Assembly: GCA_017522685.1 (NCBI GenBank)
Contig: JAFWYN010000005.1
Span: 248,001 to 312,000, forward strand
Length of the DNA: 64,000 bases
Reading direction: 5' to 3'
From: Lachnospiraceae bacterium
GTDB taxonomy: Bacteria; Bacillota_A; Clostridia; Lachnospirales; Lachnospiraceae
A model generated the notes under the pieces. The model had not been told where the DNA came from. It saw nothing but the letters and a program-made list of their open reading frames with translations, and searched no databases. The translations under genes were made by a program, and so were the position numbers. Below are positions 1 through 12,470 of the stretch, piece by piece (positions within the stretch are counted from its first letter, which is position 1; each line of letters starts with the position of its first letter).

Positions 1-38
1 GATCTTGATCTCTTCTTAGGCTGAAATGTCATCTTCAT
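1..38 (-). CDS. rpmH: 50S ribosomal protein L34, N-terminal fragment (cut by window edge)
   Basis: Read on the reverse strand from the ATG at 38-36, the first residues are MKMTFQPKKRSRS, the highly conserved start of bacterial ribosomal protein L34, a small basic protein of the large ribosomal subunit. A strong ribosome-binding site (GGAGGTGCC on the reverse strand, about 45-53) precedes it. The window ends after about 12 codons of a protein that is usually 44 residues. rpmH lying next to dnaA and pointing away from it is the standard gene order at Firmicutes origins, which supports the identification despite the short fragment. Confidence 0.9.
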   Translation of the reverse strand, partial: MKMTFQPKKRSR

Positions 39-707
39 AATAAAGGCACCTCCTTCTCTTATTAACCTTAATCTATAAATAAGGTAAACTATTTTTTCAG
101 TTACGACAGATTTTTCTCTGTCTAATTACATTCATACGCATAAAAAATTGTCGCCCGGCGGCGACAATTACAAGAATTACTTCGCAATTCTTTTTAACGT
201 ACACCACTGACTCGCACAACTTTAAATGTAGAAAAACAGCAAATTGATTGTAATGTAAAAGCGGGACAATGTCAAGTAAAATATGAAAAAAATCCTTTGT
301 TTTCGTTATTTTTAAGAAAGTCTAAAAAAATTTTTTTTGCCTTATTTTTTTATCCACATAGATATACACATTTTTTTATCAACATTAAGTTATCCACATA
401 TTGTTGATTATTTGTGGATTTCTTTATTATGTAACCTCAATATCTTGTGGATTTTATGTTTATTAATACTCAAAATGCTGTAAATAAGCAATTCTTAATA
501 ATCCACAAATTAACCAAGTTATTCACATAATAATACACAATATCCCCTTTATCACTTACTTATAACCCTAGTTATCAACATATTGTGGATAACTTTTTCA
601 AAAATTATGTTCATAACTAATATTTGAAATATTTACATATTTATATTACTATATATTAGAGGTTTTATCGGCTTAAAAAGCCTTATATATATTTGGGGAG
701 AAAACAC
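39..707. other. oriC-type intergenic region between rpmH and dnaA
   Basis: A 669-bp AT-rich gap without genes separates divergent rpmH and dnaA. It holds a perfect 10-bp inverted repeat (146-155 with 160-169, loop CGGC) and a second hairpin (172-178 with 186-192) followed by a run of T on the + strand. From about 350 to 592 there is a dense cluster of DnaA-box-like 9-mers. Very AT-rich stretches near 300-350 and 600-660 could serve as unwinding regions. The gene order and box cluster make this the upstream half of the chromosomal origin. The promoters of both flanking genes must also lie here. Confidence 0.85.
350..592. promoter_or_regulatory. DnaA box cluster
   Basis: Matches to the consensus TTATNCACA: TTATCCACA at 350-358 and 390-398 (+ strand, perfect), TTATTCACA at 519-527, TAATCCACA at 499-507, TTATCAACA at 376-384 and 572-580. 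On the reverse strand there is TGTGGATAA at 584-592 (perfect) and weaker TGTGGATTT at 413-421 and 446-454. Spacing is irregular and orientation mixed. The cluster is expected to bind DnaA for initiation and for autoregulation of dnaA. Confidence 0.85.
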
Positions 708-2072
708 ATGAATTTTATTAAAGAAAACTGGTCAGAAATTAAAGAAACTATGAAGAGAGAATACAATCTTTCTTCTATATCTTATGATACCTGGATAGAA
801 CCATTAGAGATATATAAGGTAGAAAATAATATGGTTACTATTTTGATTCCTTCAGATAAAGGACATGCCTTAAGCTACATTACTACCAAGTTCAAGAGCT
901 TTTTCCAGGTAACCATATCGGAAATGTTTAATTCTACTTATGATGTTTCCTTTGTCCTGGAATCAGATATTGCACATGATGTATATGAAGAAAATGAAAT
1001 TTTAAACAATCCTTCCATACATAATGTAAGTTATGAAAACGCAAATTTAAATCCAAAATACAAATTTGATACCTTTGTAGTAGGAAGCAATAATAAATTT
1101 GCACATTCTGCTTCTTTAGCGGTAGCAGAATCTCCCGGAAAAGCATATAATCCTCTCTATTTATACGGAGGAGCAGGACTTGGTAAGACTCACCTTATGC
1201 ATTCCATCGGTCACTTTATATTAGAAGAAAATCCTAATATGAAGGTTCTCTACGTTACCAGTGAAGAATTTACCAATGAAGTGATTGAATCCATCCGTAG
1301 CGGTAATAGTGCAGATATGACCAAGCTTCGTGAAAAATACCGTACCGTTGATGTCCTTATGGTCGATGACGTACAATTTATCATAGGTAAAGAAAGTACT
1401 CAGGAAGAATTTTTCCATACCTTTAATGTACTTCATGCTGCCGGTAAGCAGATTATATTATCTTCTGATAAACCACCTAAGGATATGGAAACCTTGGATG
1501 AAAGATTCCGCAGCCGTTTTGAATGGGGTCTTATTGCTGATATTCAGGCACCTGATTATGAGACACGTATGGCTATTTTGCGTAAAAATGCAGACTTTTA
1601 TGATCGTAAGATAGATGAGGATATTATTAAATACATTGCTACTAATATTAAATCTAATATTCGTGAATTGGAAGGTGCATTTAATAAGATTATTGCATTT
1701 GCAAGATTAAATAAGGTAGAACTCACTCTTCCTCTGGCAGAAGAAGCTTTGAAGGATGTTATTTATCCTAATAAACCGAAGGAAGTAACCCCTACTCTTA
1801 TTATTAATGTAGTAGCTGAACATTTCGGTGTCAGACCGGATGATATATCTTCTAAAAAGAGAAACTCTGAATTTGTACAGCCCAGACAGGTTGTTATGTA
1901 TCTTTGCAGGGAACTTACAGATGTATCCTTAAACAATATTGCCAAATTACTTGGTAAAAAGGATCATACTACCATTATTCACGGTATTAATAAGGTAGAA
2001 GCTGAATTAAGTACCAATGAAGAATTTAGAAATAAGATGGAAATCATTAAGAAAAAGATTAATCCCAGTTAA
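708..2072 (+). CDS. dnaA: Chromosomal replication initiator protein DnaA
   Basis: DnaA binds the origin boxes, opens the duplex and loads the replicative helicase. The 454-residue protein shows the N-terminal interaction domain (residues about 1-75), a short variable linker, an AAA+ domain with Walker A GGAGLGKT (154-161) and Walker B LMVDDVQF (about 213-220), and a C-terminal helix-turn-helix domain with the DnaA signature LLGKKDHTTIIHGINKV near residue 420. The ATG at 708 is chosen because GGGGAG lies 7 bases upstream. A TTG 15 bases earlier is in frame but sits at the ribosome-binding site itself. Length is normal for Firmicutes. It is followed by a box-rich spacer and dnaN. Confidence 0.98.
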   Translation: MNFIKENWSEIKETMKREYNLSSISYDTWIEPLEIYKVENNMVTILIPSDKGHALSYITTKFKSFFQVTISEMFNSTYDVSFVLESDIAHDVYEENEILNNPSIHNVSYENANLNPKYKFDTFVVGSNNKFAHSASLAVAESPGKAYNPLYLYGGAGLGKTHLMHSIGHFILEENPNMKVLYVTSEEFTNEVIESIRSGNSADMTKLREKYRTVDVLMVDDVQFIIGKESTQEEFFHTFNVLHAAGKQIILSSDKPPKDMETLDERFRSRFEWGLIADIQAPDYETRMAILRKNADFYDRKIDEDIIKYIATNIKSNIRELEGAFNKIIAFARLNKVELTLPLAEEALKDVIYPNKPKEVTPTLIINVVAEHFGVRPDDISSKKRNSEFVQPRQVVMYLCRELTDVSLNNIAKLLGKKDHTTIIHGINKVEAELSTNEEFRNKMEIIKKKINPS

Positions 2073-2376
2073 ATAATAAGATTAATTATTCACATCAAAA
2101 TGTGGGTAAAATGTTCATTCTAAAATATAACATGTTGATATCTTTTTAACCCTTGAAATTGAACTTTAAGGGTATGTGATTAACTATAAAGTTATCCTAA
2201 AAGAAAAGTGAAATAATTCACATGTTTTTCTTTCCATTTTTGCTTAAAAATAGTATAATAGAAGTGGTTTTACACATATAAACAACTATTAATATTAATA
2301 ATACTAAAATCTTTTATAAATTATTATTAAAAGGCAGTTTGCGAATTGCTTTTTAACCAGGAAGGGAGTTATTCAC
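2073..2376. promoter_or_regulatory. dnaA-dnaN spacer with second DnaA-box set
   Basis: This 304-bp AT-rich gap contains TTATTCACA at 2086-2094, TGTGGGTAA (reverse) at 2101-2109, a weak TGTTGATAT at 2133-2141 and another TTATTCACA at 2369-2377. The last overlaps the first base of the dnaN start codon and lies just after the ribosome-binding site. Bipartite origins with box clusters on both sides of dnaA are established in Bacillus. This spacer is therefore a candidate for the second half of the origin and for the dnaN promoter. No gene is visible in it. Confidence 0.7.
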
Positions 2377-3486
2377 ATGAAATTAATTTGTTCCAAATCA
2401 GCTCTTTTAAACGGAGTACAAATTGTATCAAAAGCAGTACCTAACAAAACTACCATGTCTATATTAGAGTGTATTCTTTTAGATGCCAGCAGAGGAGTTA
2501 TTACTTTGACTGCCAATGATATGGAACTGGGTATTGAAACTACTATAGAAGGTAACATTGTAGAAAAAGGTATCATTGCTTTAGATGCTAAGATTTTCTT
2601 GGAAATTGTTCGTAAGCTTCCTGACAGTGATATTACCATCGAAACAGATTCAAGCTATAAAACTACCATTACCTGTGAAAAGGCTAAGTTTAATATTATA
2701 GGCAAATCAGGAGAAGATTTCTCTTATTTACCTATTGTTGAAAGAGAAGAAAATATATCTATTTCCCAGTTTACTTTGAAGGAAGTAGTAAGACAGACTA
2801 TTTTCTCTATTTCTGACAATGATAATAATAAACTGATGACCGGTGAATTATTTGATATTAATGGAAATGAATTAAAAGTAGTATCTTTGGACGGTCATCG
2901 TATTTCCATCCGTAAGATTGAATTAAAAGATAACTATGCTCCCAGAAAGGTAGTTGTTCCGGGCAAGACTTTAAATGAAATAAGTAAGATTTTATCAGGT
3001 GATACGGACAAGTTTGTTAATATTTTCTTTACCCAGAAGCATATTGTATTTGAATTTGAAAATACTACCGTAGTTTCCAGATTGATTGAAGGAGAGTATT
3101 TCAGAATAGAGCAGATGCTTTCCAGTGATTATGAAACAAAGGTTGTTATCAACAAGAAAGAATTTTTAAGCTGTATAGATCGTGCTACTTTGTTGGTAAA
3201 AGAAGGAGATAAGAAACCTATTATTATGAATATTACCGATGAAAAGATGGAACTGAAGATTAATTCCATCATCGGTAGTATGAACGAAGATATTGATATT
3301 GACAAAAACGGTAAGGATTTAATGATTGGTTTCAATCCTAAATTCTTAATTGATGCTTTGCGTGTAATTGATGATGAGAAGGTTACTCTTTACATGGTAA
3401 ATCCTAAGGCACCTTGTTTCATCAAGGATGAAGAAGAAAAGTATATTTATCTGATTCTTCCTGTAAACTTTACAACTGTAAGTTAG
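2377..3486 (+). CDS. dnaN: DNA polymerase III subunit beta (sliding clamp)
   Basis: The 369-residue product begins MKLICSKSALLNGVQIVSKAVP, typical of the beta clamp, which forms a ring dimer around DNA and tethers polymerase III, DNA ligase and MutS-type proteins. The three repeated clamp domains occupy roughly residues 1-120, 130-250 and 255-369, and the C-terminus (YLILPVNFTTVS) matches the conserved clamp end. The start is supported by GGAAGGGAG upstream. A TTATTCACA box overlaps the ribosome-binding-site-to-ATG interval, which could couple its expression to DnaA. yaaA follows after 9 bases, suggesting co-transcription. Confidence 0.98.
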   Translation: MKLICSKSALLNGVQIVSKAVPNKTTMSILECILLDASRGVITLTANDMELGIETTIEGNIVEKGIIALDAKIFLEIVRKLPDSDITIETDSSYKTTITCEKAKFNIIGKSGEDFSYLPIVEREENISISQFTLKEVVRQTIFSISDNDNNKLMTGELFDINGNELKVVSLDGHRISIRKIELKDNYAPRKVVVPGKTLNEISKILSGDTDKFVNIFFTQKHIVFEFENTTVVSRLIEGEYFRIEQMLSSDYETKVVINKKEFLSCIDRATLLVKEGDKKPIIMNITDEKMELKINSIIGSMNEDIDIDKNGKDLMIGFNPKFLIDALRVIDDEKVTLYMVNPKAPCFIKDEEEKYIYLILPVNFTTVS

Positions 3487-3495
3487 GAGACAGGT

Positions 3496-3705
3496 ATGCA
3501 GGTTATTAAACTGAGAGAAGATTATATTAAGCTGGGACAGGCATTAAAGGCTGCCGGCCTGGTAGAAAATGGTGTGGATGCCAAGTTTGTGATTCAGGAT
3601 GGTTTGGTTAAGGTAAACGGATCTATTGAAACACAAAGAGGTAAAAAATTGATTGCCGGAGATGTAGTAGAATTTGACGGTGAACTAATTAAAATAGAGG
3701 ATTAG
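3496..3705 (+). CDS. yaaA: S4-domain RNA-binding protein YaaA (RlbA)
   Basis: A 69-residue protein made almost entirely of one S4 RNA-binding domain (KLGQALKAAGLVENGVDAKFVIQ, then VKVNG). In Firmicutes this gene always sits between dnaN and recF, and its B. subtilis counterpart is linked to late ribosome assembly. GGAG lies just upstream of the ATG. It is 9 bases after dnaN and 8 bases before recF, so the three genes are very likely translated from one message. Function is assigned from the family and position. Confidence 0.9.
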   Translation: MQVIKLREDYIKLGQALKAAGLVENGVDAKFVIQDGLVKVNGSIETQRGKKLIAGDVVEFDGELIKIED

Positions 3706-3713
3706 TGTAAAAA

Positions 3714-6984
<3,271 letters not shown>

Positions 6985-7123
6985 TGAGTCAAGTAGGAAT
7001 TAGAAATGCTGGCATTTCTTAATGCATATTTGACGAATAGAAACCATGAGCGTAGGGCAAAGCCCGTAGCGAATGGGATTTCTGCGAAGCAGAAAAGATG
7101 TCCAACAAGTAGGTGAGGAAAAT
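6985..7123. repeat. Hairpin-rich spacer between gyrB and gyrA
   Basis: The 139-bp spacer carries three short hairpins in a row: GAAATGC-TG-GCATTTC at about 7002-7017, GGGC-AAA-GCCC near 7055-7065 and TTCTGC-GAA-GCAGAA at about 7079-7093. None ends in a T run, so these are not ordinary terminators. The first has a near twin (GAAATGC-TGAC-GCATTTC) at 25930-25947 before the cobalamin riboswitch, which hints at a dispersed repeat. It may affect RNA stability or the ratio of gyrA to gyrB. Confidence 0.5.
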
Positions 7124-9700
7124 ATGGACGAAAATATTTTTGATAAAGATACGGTGTTCGATAAGATTCAGGAAGTGGATTTGAAGGAACGTATGGAAAC
7201 CTTCTACATCGACTATGCCATGAGTGTTATCGCTTCCCGTGCATTGCCGGATGTAAGAGATGGTTTGAAGCCGGTACAGAGAAGAGTTTTATACTCCATG
7301 ATAGAGTTAAATAACGGTCCCGATAAGCCACATCGTAAGAGTGCGCGTATCGTCGGTGATACCATGGGTAAATATCACCCTCATGGTGACAGTTCTATCT
7401 ATGGTTCTTTGGTTAACATGGCTCAGGAATGGTCCATGCGTTATCCCTTGGTAGACGGTCATGGTAACTTCGGTTCCATGGACGGTGACGGTGCTGCGGC
7501 AATGCGTTATACCGAGGCAAGACTGAGTAAAATTTCCATGGAGCTTCTTGCGGATATTAACAAGGATACCGTGGATTTTGTACCTAACTTCGATGATACG
7601 GAGAAAGAACCGGTTGTATTACCCGGTCGTTACCCTAACCTTTTGGTAAACGGTACTACCGGTATTGCGGTAGGTATGGCTACCAATATTCCTCCTCATA
7701 ATTTACGTGAAGTGGTAAATGCAGTGGTGAAAATCATCGATAATAAGGTGATTGAGGATAGAGAAACAGAGATTGAAGAAGTATTGGATATCGTAAAAGC
7801 TCCTGATTTTCCTACCGGTGGTTTGATTTTAGGTACTACCGGCTGTGAGGAAGCTTACAGAACAGGTCGTGGTAAGGTACGTGTCCGTGCAGTGACCAAT
7901 ATTGAGACTCTTCCTAATGGTAAGAGCCAGATTATTGTGACTGAAATTCCTTATATGGTAAATAAGGCTAATCTTATTATCAAGATTGCAGAGTTAGTGA
8001 AGCTGAAAAAAATTGATGGTATTACAGATATCCGCGATGAGTCCAACCGTGAAGGTGTACGTGTAGTAATAGAGCTTCGTAAGGATGTAAATGCCAATAT
8101 TATCTTAAATCAGTTGTATAAGCATACTCAGCTGCAGGATACTTTCGGTGTTATTATGCTGGCGCTGGTAAATAATGAACCCAAGGTACTGAATCTTTTG
8201 GATATGCTGAAATACTTCCTGCTTCATCAGGAGGATGTGGTTACCAGAAGAACCAAGTACGATTTAAATAAGGCTGAGGAAAGAGACCATATTTTACAGG
8301 GTCTGTTAAAAGCTTTAGACTTCATCGATGAAGTGATTTCCATCATCCGAAGCAGCCAGAATACCCAGGAAGCTAAGGAAAGATTGATTGCCCGCTTCGA
8401 GCTTACAGAGGTACAGGCTCAGGCTATCGTAGATATGCGTCTGCGTGCGTTGACCGGTTTGGAAAGAGAAAAGCTGGAAAACGAGCATTTAGAGCTGGTT
8501 GAAAAAATTAAGGGATTGAAGGCTATTTTGGCGGATGAAAAGCTGTTACTGGGCGTTATCAAAGAGGAAATCATGATGATTTCCGCAAAATTCGGTGACG
8601 ACAGAAGAAGTAAAATAGGCTTTGATGAGTTTGATATTTCCAATGAAGATTTGATTCCTCGTGCCAATACTGTGATCGCTATGACCAGATTAGGTTATAT
8701 CAAGCGTATGACTGTGGACAATTTCAAGTCCCAGAATCGCGGTGGTAAGGGTATCAAGGGTATGCAGACCATCGAAGATGACTACATAGAAGATTTGCTG
8801 ATGATGAGTACTCACGATTATATTAATTTCTTTACCAATTATGGTCGTGTATACCGTCTCAAGGCTTATGAAATTCCGGAGGCAGGCAGAACTGCCAGAG
8901 GTACTGCGATTATTAATCTGTTGCAGTTGTCTCCCGGCGAGAAGATTTCAGCTCTGATTCCTATTGGTGAATATTCAGAGGATAGAAATCTGTTTATGGT
9001 AACTAAGAACGGTACCGTAAAGAAGACTCCTCTTATGGAATTTATGAATGTTCGTAAGAATGGTCTGGCAGCGATTAATCTTCGTGAAGATGATGAGTTA
9101 ATCGAAGTTAAGACTACCGATAAGGATACGGAAATCTTCCTGGTAACCAAGCAGGGTATGTGTATCCGTTTCAAGGAGACCGACGTAAGAGCAACCGGTC
9201 GTACCTCCATGGGTGTTATCGGTATGAACCTGTCGCCTTCCGATGAAATCATTGGTATGCAGCTTCAGAGCCAGGGTGATTCCTTACTCTTTGTATCTGA
9301 AAGAGGTATGGGTAAGAGAACCTACTTAGATGAATTCAACATTCAGTATCGTGGCGGTAAGGGTGTGAAGTGCTACAAGATAAATGATAAGACCGGCGAT
9401 TTGGTGGGTGTGAAGGCAGTAAATGATGACCACGAAATCATGATGATTACCACAGAAGGTATCATCATCCAGTTACGTATGGAAGATATTTCCACCTTAG
9501 GACGTATTACTTCCGGCGTGAAGCTGATGAACCTGGATGAAAAGGTAACTATCGCACAGATTGCTAAGGTTCGTGAAAAATTATCCAACGGTGAGGAAGA
9601 AATCGAAAATATCGACGATATTTCGGAACCGGAGCCTGTAATTTCTGAGGAAGTGATAGAGAAAGAAATCACTTTCCCGAAGGAAGAGACAGAAGAATAA
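7124..9700 (+). CDS. gyrA: DNA gyrase subunit A
   Basis: GyrA carries the DNA cleavage-rejoining activity of gyrase. The 858-residue protein starts [20 protein letters not shown], has the conserved [24 protein letters not shown], and the catalytic tyrosine is Y129 in [10 protein letters not shown]. The coiled-coil and exit gate follow, then the C-terminal beta-pinwheel of six GyrA-box blades, with the GyrA box motif ([10 protein letters not shown]) near residue 540, and a highly acidic tail. An in-frame ATG at 7073 would add 17 residues encoded by the spacer hairpins. The ATG at 7124 has its own ribosome-binding site (GTGAGGA) and gives the standard N-terminus. Confidence 0.97.
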   Translation: MDENIFDKDTVFDKIQEVDLKERMETFYIDYAMSVIASRALPDVRDGLKPVQRRVLYSMIELNNGPDKPHRKSARIVGDTMGKYHPHGDSSIYGSLVNMAQEWSMRYPLVDGHGNFGSMDGDGAAAMRYTEARLSKISMELLADINKDTVDFVPNFDDTEKEPVVLPGRYPNLLVNGTTGIAVGMATNIPPHNLREVVNAVVKIIDNKVIEDRETEIEEVLDIVKAPDFPTGGLILGTTGCEEAYRTGRGKVRVRAVTNIETLPNGKSQIIVTEIPYMVNKANLIIKIAELVKLKKIDGITDIRDESNREGVRVVIELRKDVNANIILNQLYKHTQLQDTFGVIMLALVNNEPKVLNLLDMLKYFLLHQEDVVTRRTKYDLNKAEERDHILQGLLKALDFIDEVISIIRSSQNTQEAKERLIARFELTEVQAQAIVDMRLRALTGLEREKLENEHLELVEKIKGLKAILADEKLLLGVIKEEIMMISAKFGDDRRSKIGFDEFDISNEDLIPRANTVIAMTRLGYIKRMTVDNFKSQNRGGKGIKGMQTIEDDYIEDLLMMSTHDYINFFTNYGRVYRLKAYEIPEAGRTARGTAIINLLQLSPGEKISALIPIGEYSEDRNLFMVTKNGTVKKTPLMEFMNVRKNGLAAINLREDDELIEVKTTDKDTEIFLVTKQGMCIRFKETDVRATGRTSMGVIGMNLSPSDEIIGMQLQSQGDSLLFVSERGMGKRTYLDEFNIQYRGGKGVKCYKINDKTGDLVGVKAVNDDHEIMMITTEGIIIQLRMEDISTLGRITSGVKLMNLDEKVTIAQIAKVREKLSNGEEEIENIDDISEPEPVISEEVIEKEITFPKEETEE

Positions 9701-9728
9701 GTAATAATATGTTTTTAAAGAGCTAATG

Positions 9729-9762
9729 ACAGGTGGTACCACATCAGGTACCACCTGTTTTT
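9729..9762 (+). terminator. Terminator after gyrA
   Basis: Perfect 12-bp stem (ACAGGTGGTACC with GGTACCACCTGT, loop ACATCA) followed by TTTTT, 29 bases after the gyrA stop. It closes the dnaA-gyrA region. Confidence 0.9.
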
Positions 9763-9796
9763 GTGTGAAAATCTAAAAAATATATAAACAAACCTC

Positions 9797-9825
9797 TTGA
9801 CTTATTTTCAAATAAGGCATACATT
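9797..9825 (+). promoter_or_regulatory. Sigma-A type promoter of the antiporter gene
   Basis: TTGACT at 9797-9802, a 17-base spacer and TACATT at 9820-9825. The start codon of the antiporter gene lies 57 bases downstream. The -35 is good and the -10 only moderate. Confidence 0.55.
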
Positions 9826-9881
9826 AAGGAATGTGCGGCTTATTTGAAAAAGTACTGTTTAGATAAAGAGGAGTTAGGATT

Positions 9882-11063
9882 ATGGAATATACATTTTTAA
9901 GGGATTTGGCCATTATCATTATTTTTGCAAAATGCTTTGGTATAGTGGCCCGAAAGCTGAAGGCACCTTCTGTAGTTGGTGAGATTTTAGCAGGTTTACT
10001 TATCGGTCCCAGCTTTTTGGGTTTGGTGGATCAGTCGGATTTTCTGGTAATGATGGCAGAAATCGGTGTTATACTGATGATGTTCTCTGCCGGATTGGAA
10101 ACCAATCTGAAGGAGTTGATTAAAACCGGCCCTGTTGCGCTGGCCATAGCTTGCTGTGGTGTATTCATTCCTTTGGTAGGTGGTACCCTGCTTTATTGGG
10201 GATTCTATGGTATGGCTCCCACCGGAAGCCACGAATTCTACAAGGCTATCTTTATTGGTGTAATCATGACGGCTACTTCCGTAAGTATTACGGTACAGTC
10301 CCTGAAGGAAATGGGTAAGCTGAAGGGTAAGGTAGGAACCACTATTTTAAGTGCAGCGATTATCGACGATGTTATTGGTATTATTGTGCTGACCTTTGTG
10401 ATTGGTTTTGAAAATCCGGAGTCCAATCCCGGCAAGGTAGTGGTGAATACCGTATTGTTCTTTGTACTGGCTATCGTAGTAGGTTTTGTTCTTTACAAGA
10501 TATTCAATAAATTGGATAAGCGTTGGCCTCATACCAGACGTATTCCTATTTTAAGTGTGGGTCTTTGCTTTGCCTTGGCTTATATTGCAGAAGAATATTT
10601 TGGAATTGCAGATATTACCGGTGCTTACGTGGCAGGTATCATCCTTTGTTCCGTAAAGGATCATGATTATATCGAGGAAAAAGCGGATATCGCTTCTTAT
10701 ATGATATTCGGACCAATTTTCTTTACAGGCATCGGTTTGAAGACAGATTTTAGTACCTTGGATGTAAGTATTATGCTCTTCTCTGTCGGTTTCGTAGGAG
10801 TAGCATTGATTACGAAAATTGTGGGTTGTGGTTTAATGGCGAAGATTTGTAAATTTAACAATAATGACTCTTTGAAAATCGGTATTGGCATGATGACCCG
10901 AGGCGAGGTGGCATTGATTGTTTCCCAGAAGGGTCTTTCTGTAGGACTTCTGGATCCTATTTATTTCACAGCGGTGATTCTGCTGATTATCGTATCCAGC
11001 ATTTCTACACCGATTATGTTGAAATTATTATATGCCAAAGATAAGGTACCGGAAGAGGCGTAA
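9882..11063 (+). CDS. Monovalent cation:proton antiporter, CPA2 (KefB/GerN-like) family
   Basis: A 393-residue integral membrane protein with about 12-13 hydrophobic segments over its whole length. The pattern GEILAGLLIGPSFLG near the N-terminus, the segment AEIGVILMMFSAGLETNL and the ion-binding region AAIIDDVIGIIVL (paired aspartates) are typical of CPA2 exchangers, which swap Na+ or K+ for protons across the cytoplasmic membrane. There is no C-terminal RCK/TrkA nucleotide-binding domain, so it resembles the short NapA/GerN type rather than full KefB/KefC. It is a single-gene unit bounded by its own promoter (9797) and terminator (11067). The transported ion cannot be read from the sequence. 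Confidence 0.88.
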   Translation: MEYTFLRDLAIIIIFAKCFGIVARKLKAPSVVGEILAGLLIGPSFLGLVDQSDFLVMMAEIGVILMMFSAGLETNLKELIKTGPVALAIACCGVFIPLVGGTLLYWGFYGMAPTGSHEFYKAIFIGVIMTATSVSITVQSLKEMGKLKGKVGTTILSAAIIDDVIGIIVLTFVIGFENPESNPGKVVVNTVLFFVLAIVVGFVLYKIFNKLDKRWPHTRRIPILSVGLCFALAYIAEEYFGIADITGAYVAGIILCSVKDHDYIEEKADIASYMIFGPIFFTGIGLKTDFSTLDVSIMLFSVGFVGVALITKIVGCGLMAKICKFNNNDSLKIGIGMMTRGEVALIVSQKGLSVGLLDPIYFTAVILLIIVSSISTPIMLKLLYAKDKVPEEA

Positions 11064-11066
11064 GAG

Positions 11067-11106
11067 TAAGGAGTAAATCGAAAGGTTTACTCCTTAATTT
11101 TTTTGT
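11067..11106 (+). terminator. Terminator after the antiporter gene
   Basis: Perfect 11-bp stem TAAGGAGTAAA/TTTACTCCTTA (11067-11077 with 11086-11096) followed by a T-rich run. Confidence 0.9.
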
Positions 11107-11165
11107 GTTACCTTTTTTATATATCAGGTACTAATAGATGAAGGCGAAGAGAAAGGAGGTGCAGC

Positions 11166-11663
11166 ATGAGTAAATTTGAAGAATTGTACAATTTATATTA
11201 TAAAGATGTTTATTACTTTGTATTGAAATTGGCGGATTATCAGGATGATATAGCTGAGGAAGTGACGCAGGAAAGCTTTTATCAGGCGTTTATTTCCCTT
11301 CCACGTTTTCGAGGAGAATGTTCCATCAAATCCTGGTTATGCCAGATTGCCAAAAATACCTATTATAAATATCTTAAAACTCATGCGAAGGAAACCTATC
11401 TGGAAGAGGAGCTTCATTCGGAAGGAGAAGCGGTCAGTACCGTAGTGGAAAAGAAACAGGTAACCTCCCATATAAGAAGGGTGATTGCAGATTTGGATGA
11501 GCGCAGTCGGGCTATTGTGGAATATCGTTTGTTTGATGAAAAGTCCTATAAGGAGATAGGCGAACTAGTAGGAATCAGGGAAGCAACGGCAAAAGTGTTG
11601 TTTTCACGGGCAAAAGTAAAGATTCGAGAGCGATTAAAGGAGGAATACGGTTATGAAATATAG
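11166..11663 (+). CDS. ECF-type RNA polymerase sigma factor
   Basis: A 165-residue sigma-70 family protein with only regions 2 and 4. Region 2 is FEELYNLYYKDVYYFVLKLADYQDDIAEEVTQESFYQAF, and region 4 is a helix-turn-helix near the C-terminus (SYKEIGELVGIREATAKVLFSRAKVKIRERL). Such factors redirect RNA polymerase to envelope-stress or similar regulons. The start has a perfect AAAGGAGGTG ribosome-binding site. It overlaps the next gene by 11 bases, which encodes a zinc-type anti-sigma factor, the classic arrangement for signal-controlled ECF factors. The inducing signal is unknown. Confidence 0.93.
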   Translation: MSKFEELYNLYYKDVYYFVLKLADYQDDIAEEVTQESFYQAFISLPRFRGECSIKSWLCQIAKNTYYKYLKTHAKETYLEEELHSEGEAVSTVVEKKQVTSHIRRVIADLDERSRAIVEYRLFDEKSYKEIGELVGIREATAKVLFSRAKVKIRERLKEEYGYEI

Positions 11664-12432
11664 ATGTGATATGGTGAGAGATTTGATGCCACTTTGTTTG
11701 GATCATGAGGCATCGGAGTCCAGTGAACAGACAGTGATAGAGCATTTGGCAGAATGCAAGGAGTGTACGAAATATTATGAATTTCTTGGCGAAGAGATAG
11801 AGCCTATAGGAGAAGAGAAGGATAAGGAAAATAAGTATGTCCGCCTGGCATCTAAAATGCGCAAGAGAAGAAGGGTAATAAATTTTATTCTTGGTTGCGT
11901 GGGTTTCTTATTTGGTTTTATCTGTTGTAATTATGCCAATGGTTATCGTTTGTCTTCCGAAGAGGCTGCAGAATTAAGTAATAATACTGCAGCACAAATG
12001 ATTGCCTACTATGAGTGGAAGGATGATTTTCACTTTTATATTTATGATAGTTATAGTTGCTATGATGTGGTTTATGTGGAGAAATCACCACTAGGCTGGA
12101 AAAAGTATGATAATTATTTAAATTGGCCCAAGTGGAGTACCTATGAGGAAAATGTTAGTATTGAGACAGCCGGTGCTTTGTGCCATTATAAGTATGATGA
12201 GGGAGTCCAGTTGTTTCCGGTTAGGGTATATGATGATAAGGTAAAAAGTATAGAAGTAACCTGTTTCGAACAAACACAGACAAAAGAAGTAACTCCGGGA
12301 GAAGTGATTTTATTTACTTTTGATGCGGTCATGGAACAATCAAATAAAATAGAAGCAACGGCCTATGATGCAAAGGGGAATGCAGTGTATTATATGGATG
12401 AAAGACATATTTGGGTTCCGGTTGAGGAGTAG
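11653..12432 (+). CDS. Zinc-finger (zf-HC2) transmembrane anti-sigma factor
   Basis: The 259-residue product begins with a zf-HC2 anti-sigma domain: CDMVRDLMPLCLDHEAS, then the zinc motif H31-x3-C35-x2-C38. A single membrane segment lies at about residues 75-95 (VINFILGCVGFLFGFICC). The remaining 165 residues are predicted extracellular, rich in Tyr and acidic residues, and not a family I recognise, so they are the likely signal sensor. The start overlaps the sigma gene by 11 bases, implying translational coupling and a stoichiometric pair. By family knowledge it holds the sigma factor inactive at the membrane until a signal frees it. Confidence 0.88.
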   Translation: MKYRCDMVRDLMPLCLDHEASESSEQTVIEHLAECKECTKYYEFLGEEIEPIGEEKDKENKYVRLASKMRKRRRVINFILGCVGFLFGFICCNYANGYRLSSEEAAELSNNTAAQMIAYYEWKDDFHFYIYDSYSCYDVVYVEKSPLGWKKYDNYLNWPKWSTYEENVSIETAGALCHYKYDEGVQLFPVRVYDDKVKSIEVTCFEQTQTKEVTPGEVILFTFDAVMEQSNKIEATAYDAKGNAVYYMDERHIWVPVEE

Positions 12433-12439
12433 GAAAAGA

Positions 12440-12470
12440 ACAGGGACAGCTTATCACTGTCCCTGTTTTA
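12440..12470. terminator. Bidirectional terminator between anti-sigma and HAD genes
   Basis: Perfect 10-bp stem ACAGGGACAG/CTGTCCCTGT (12440-12449 with 12457-12466) with T on the + side and A on the other, between two convergent genes. The last codons of the HAD gene lie inside the hairpin. Confidence 0.88.

Noticed and set aside
693..707. Upstream TTG start for dnaA adding five residues
   Set aside because: It overlaps the GGGGAG ribosome-binding site, whereas the ATG at 708 is correctly spaced and gives the usual DnaA N-terminus.
7073..7123. Longer GyrA N-terminus starting at 7073
   Set aside because: The additional residues are encoded by spacer hairpins. The ATG at 7124 has its own ribosome-binding site and the conserved N-terminus.
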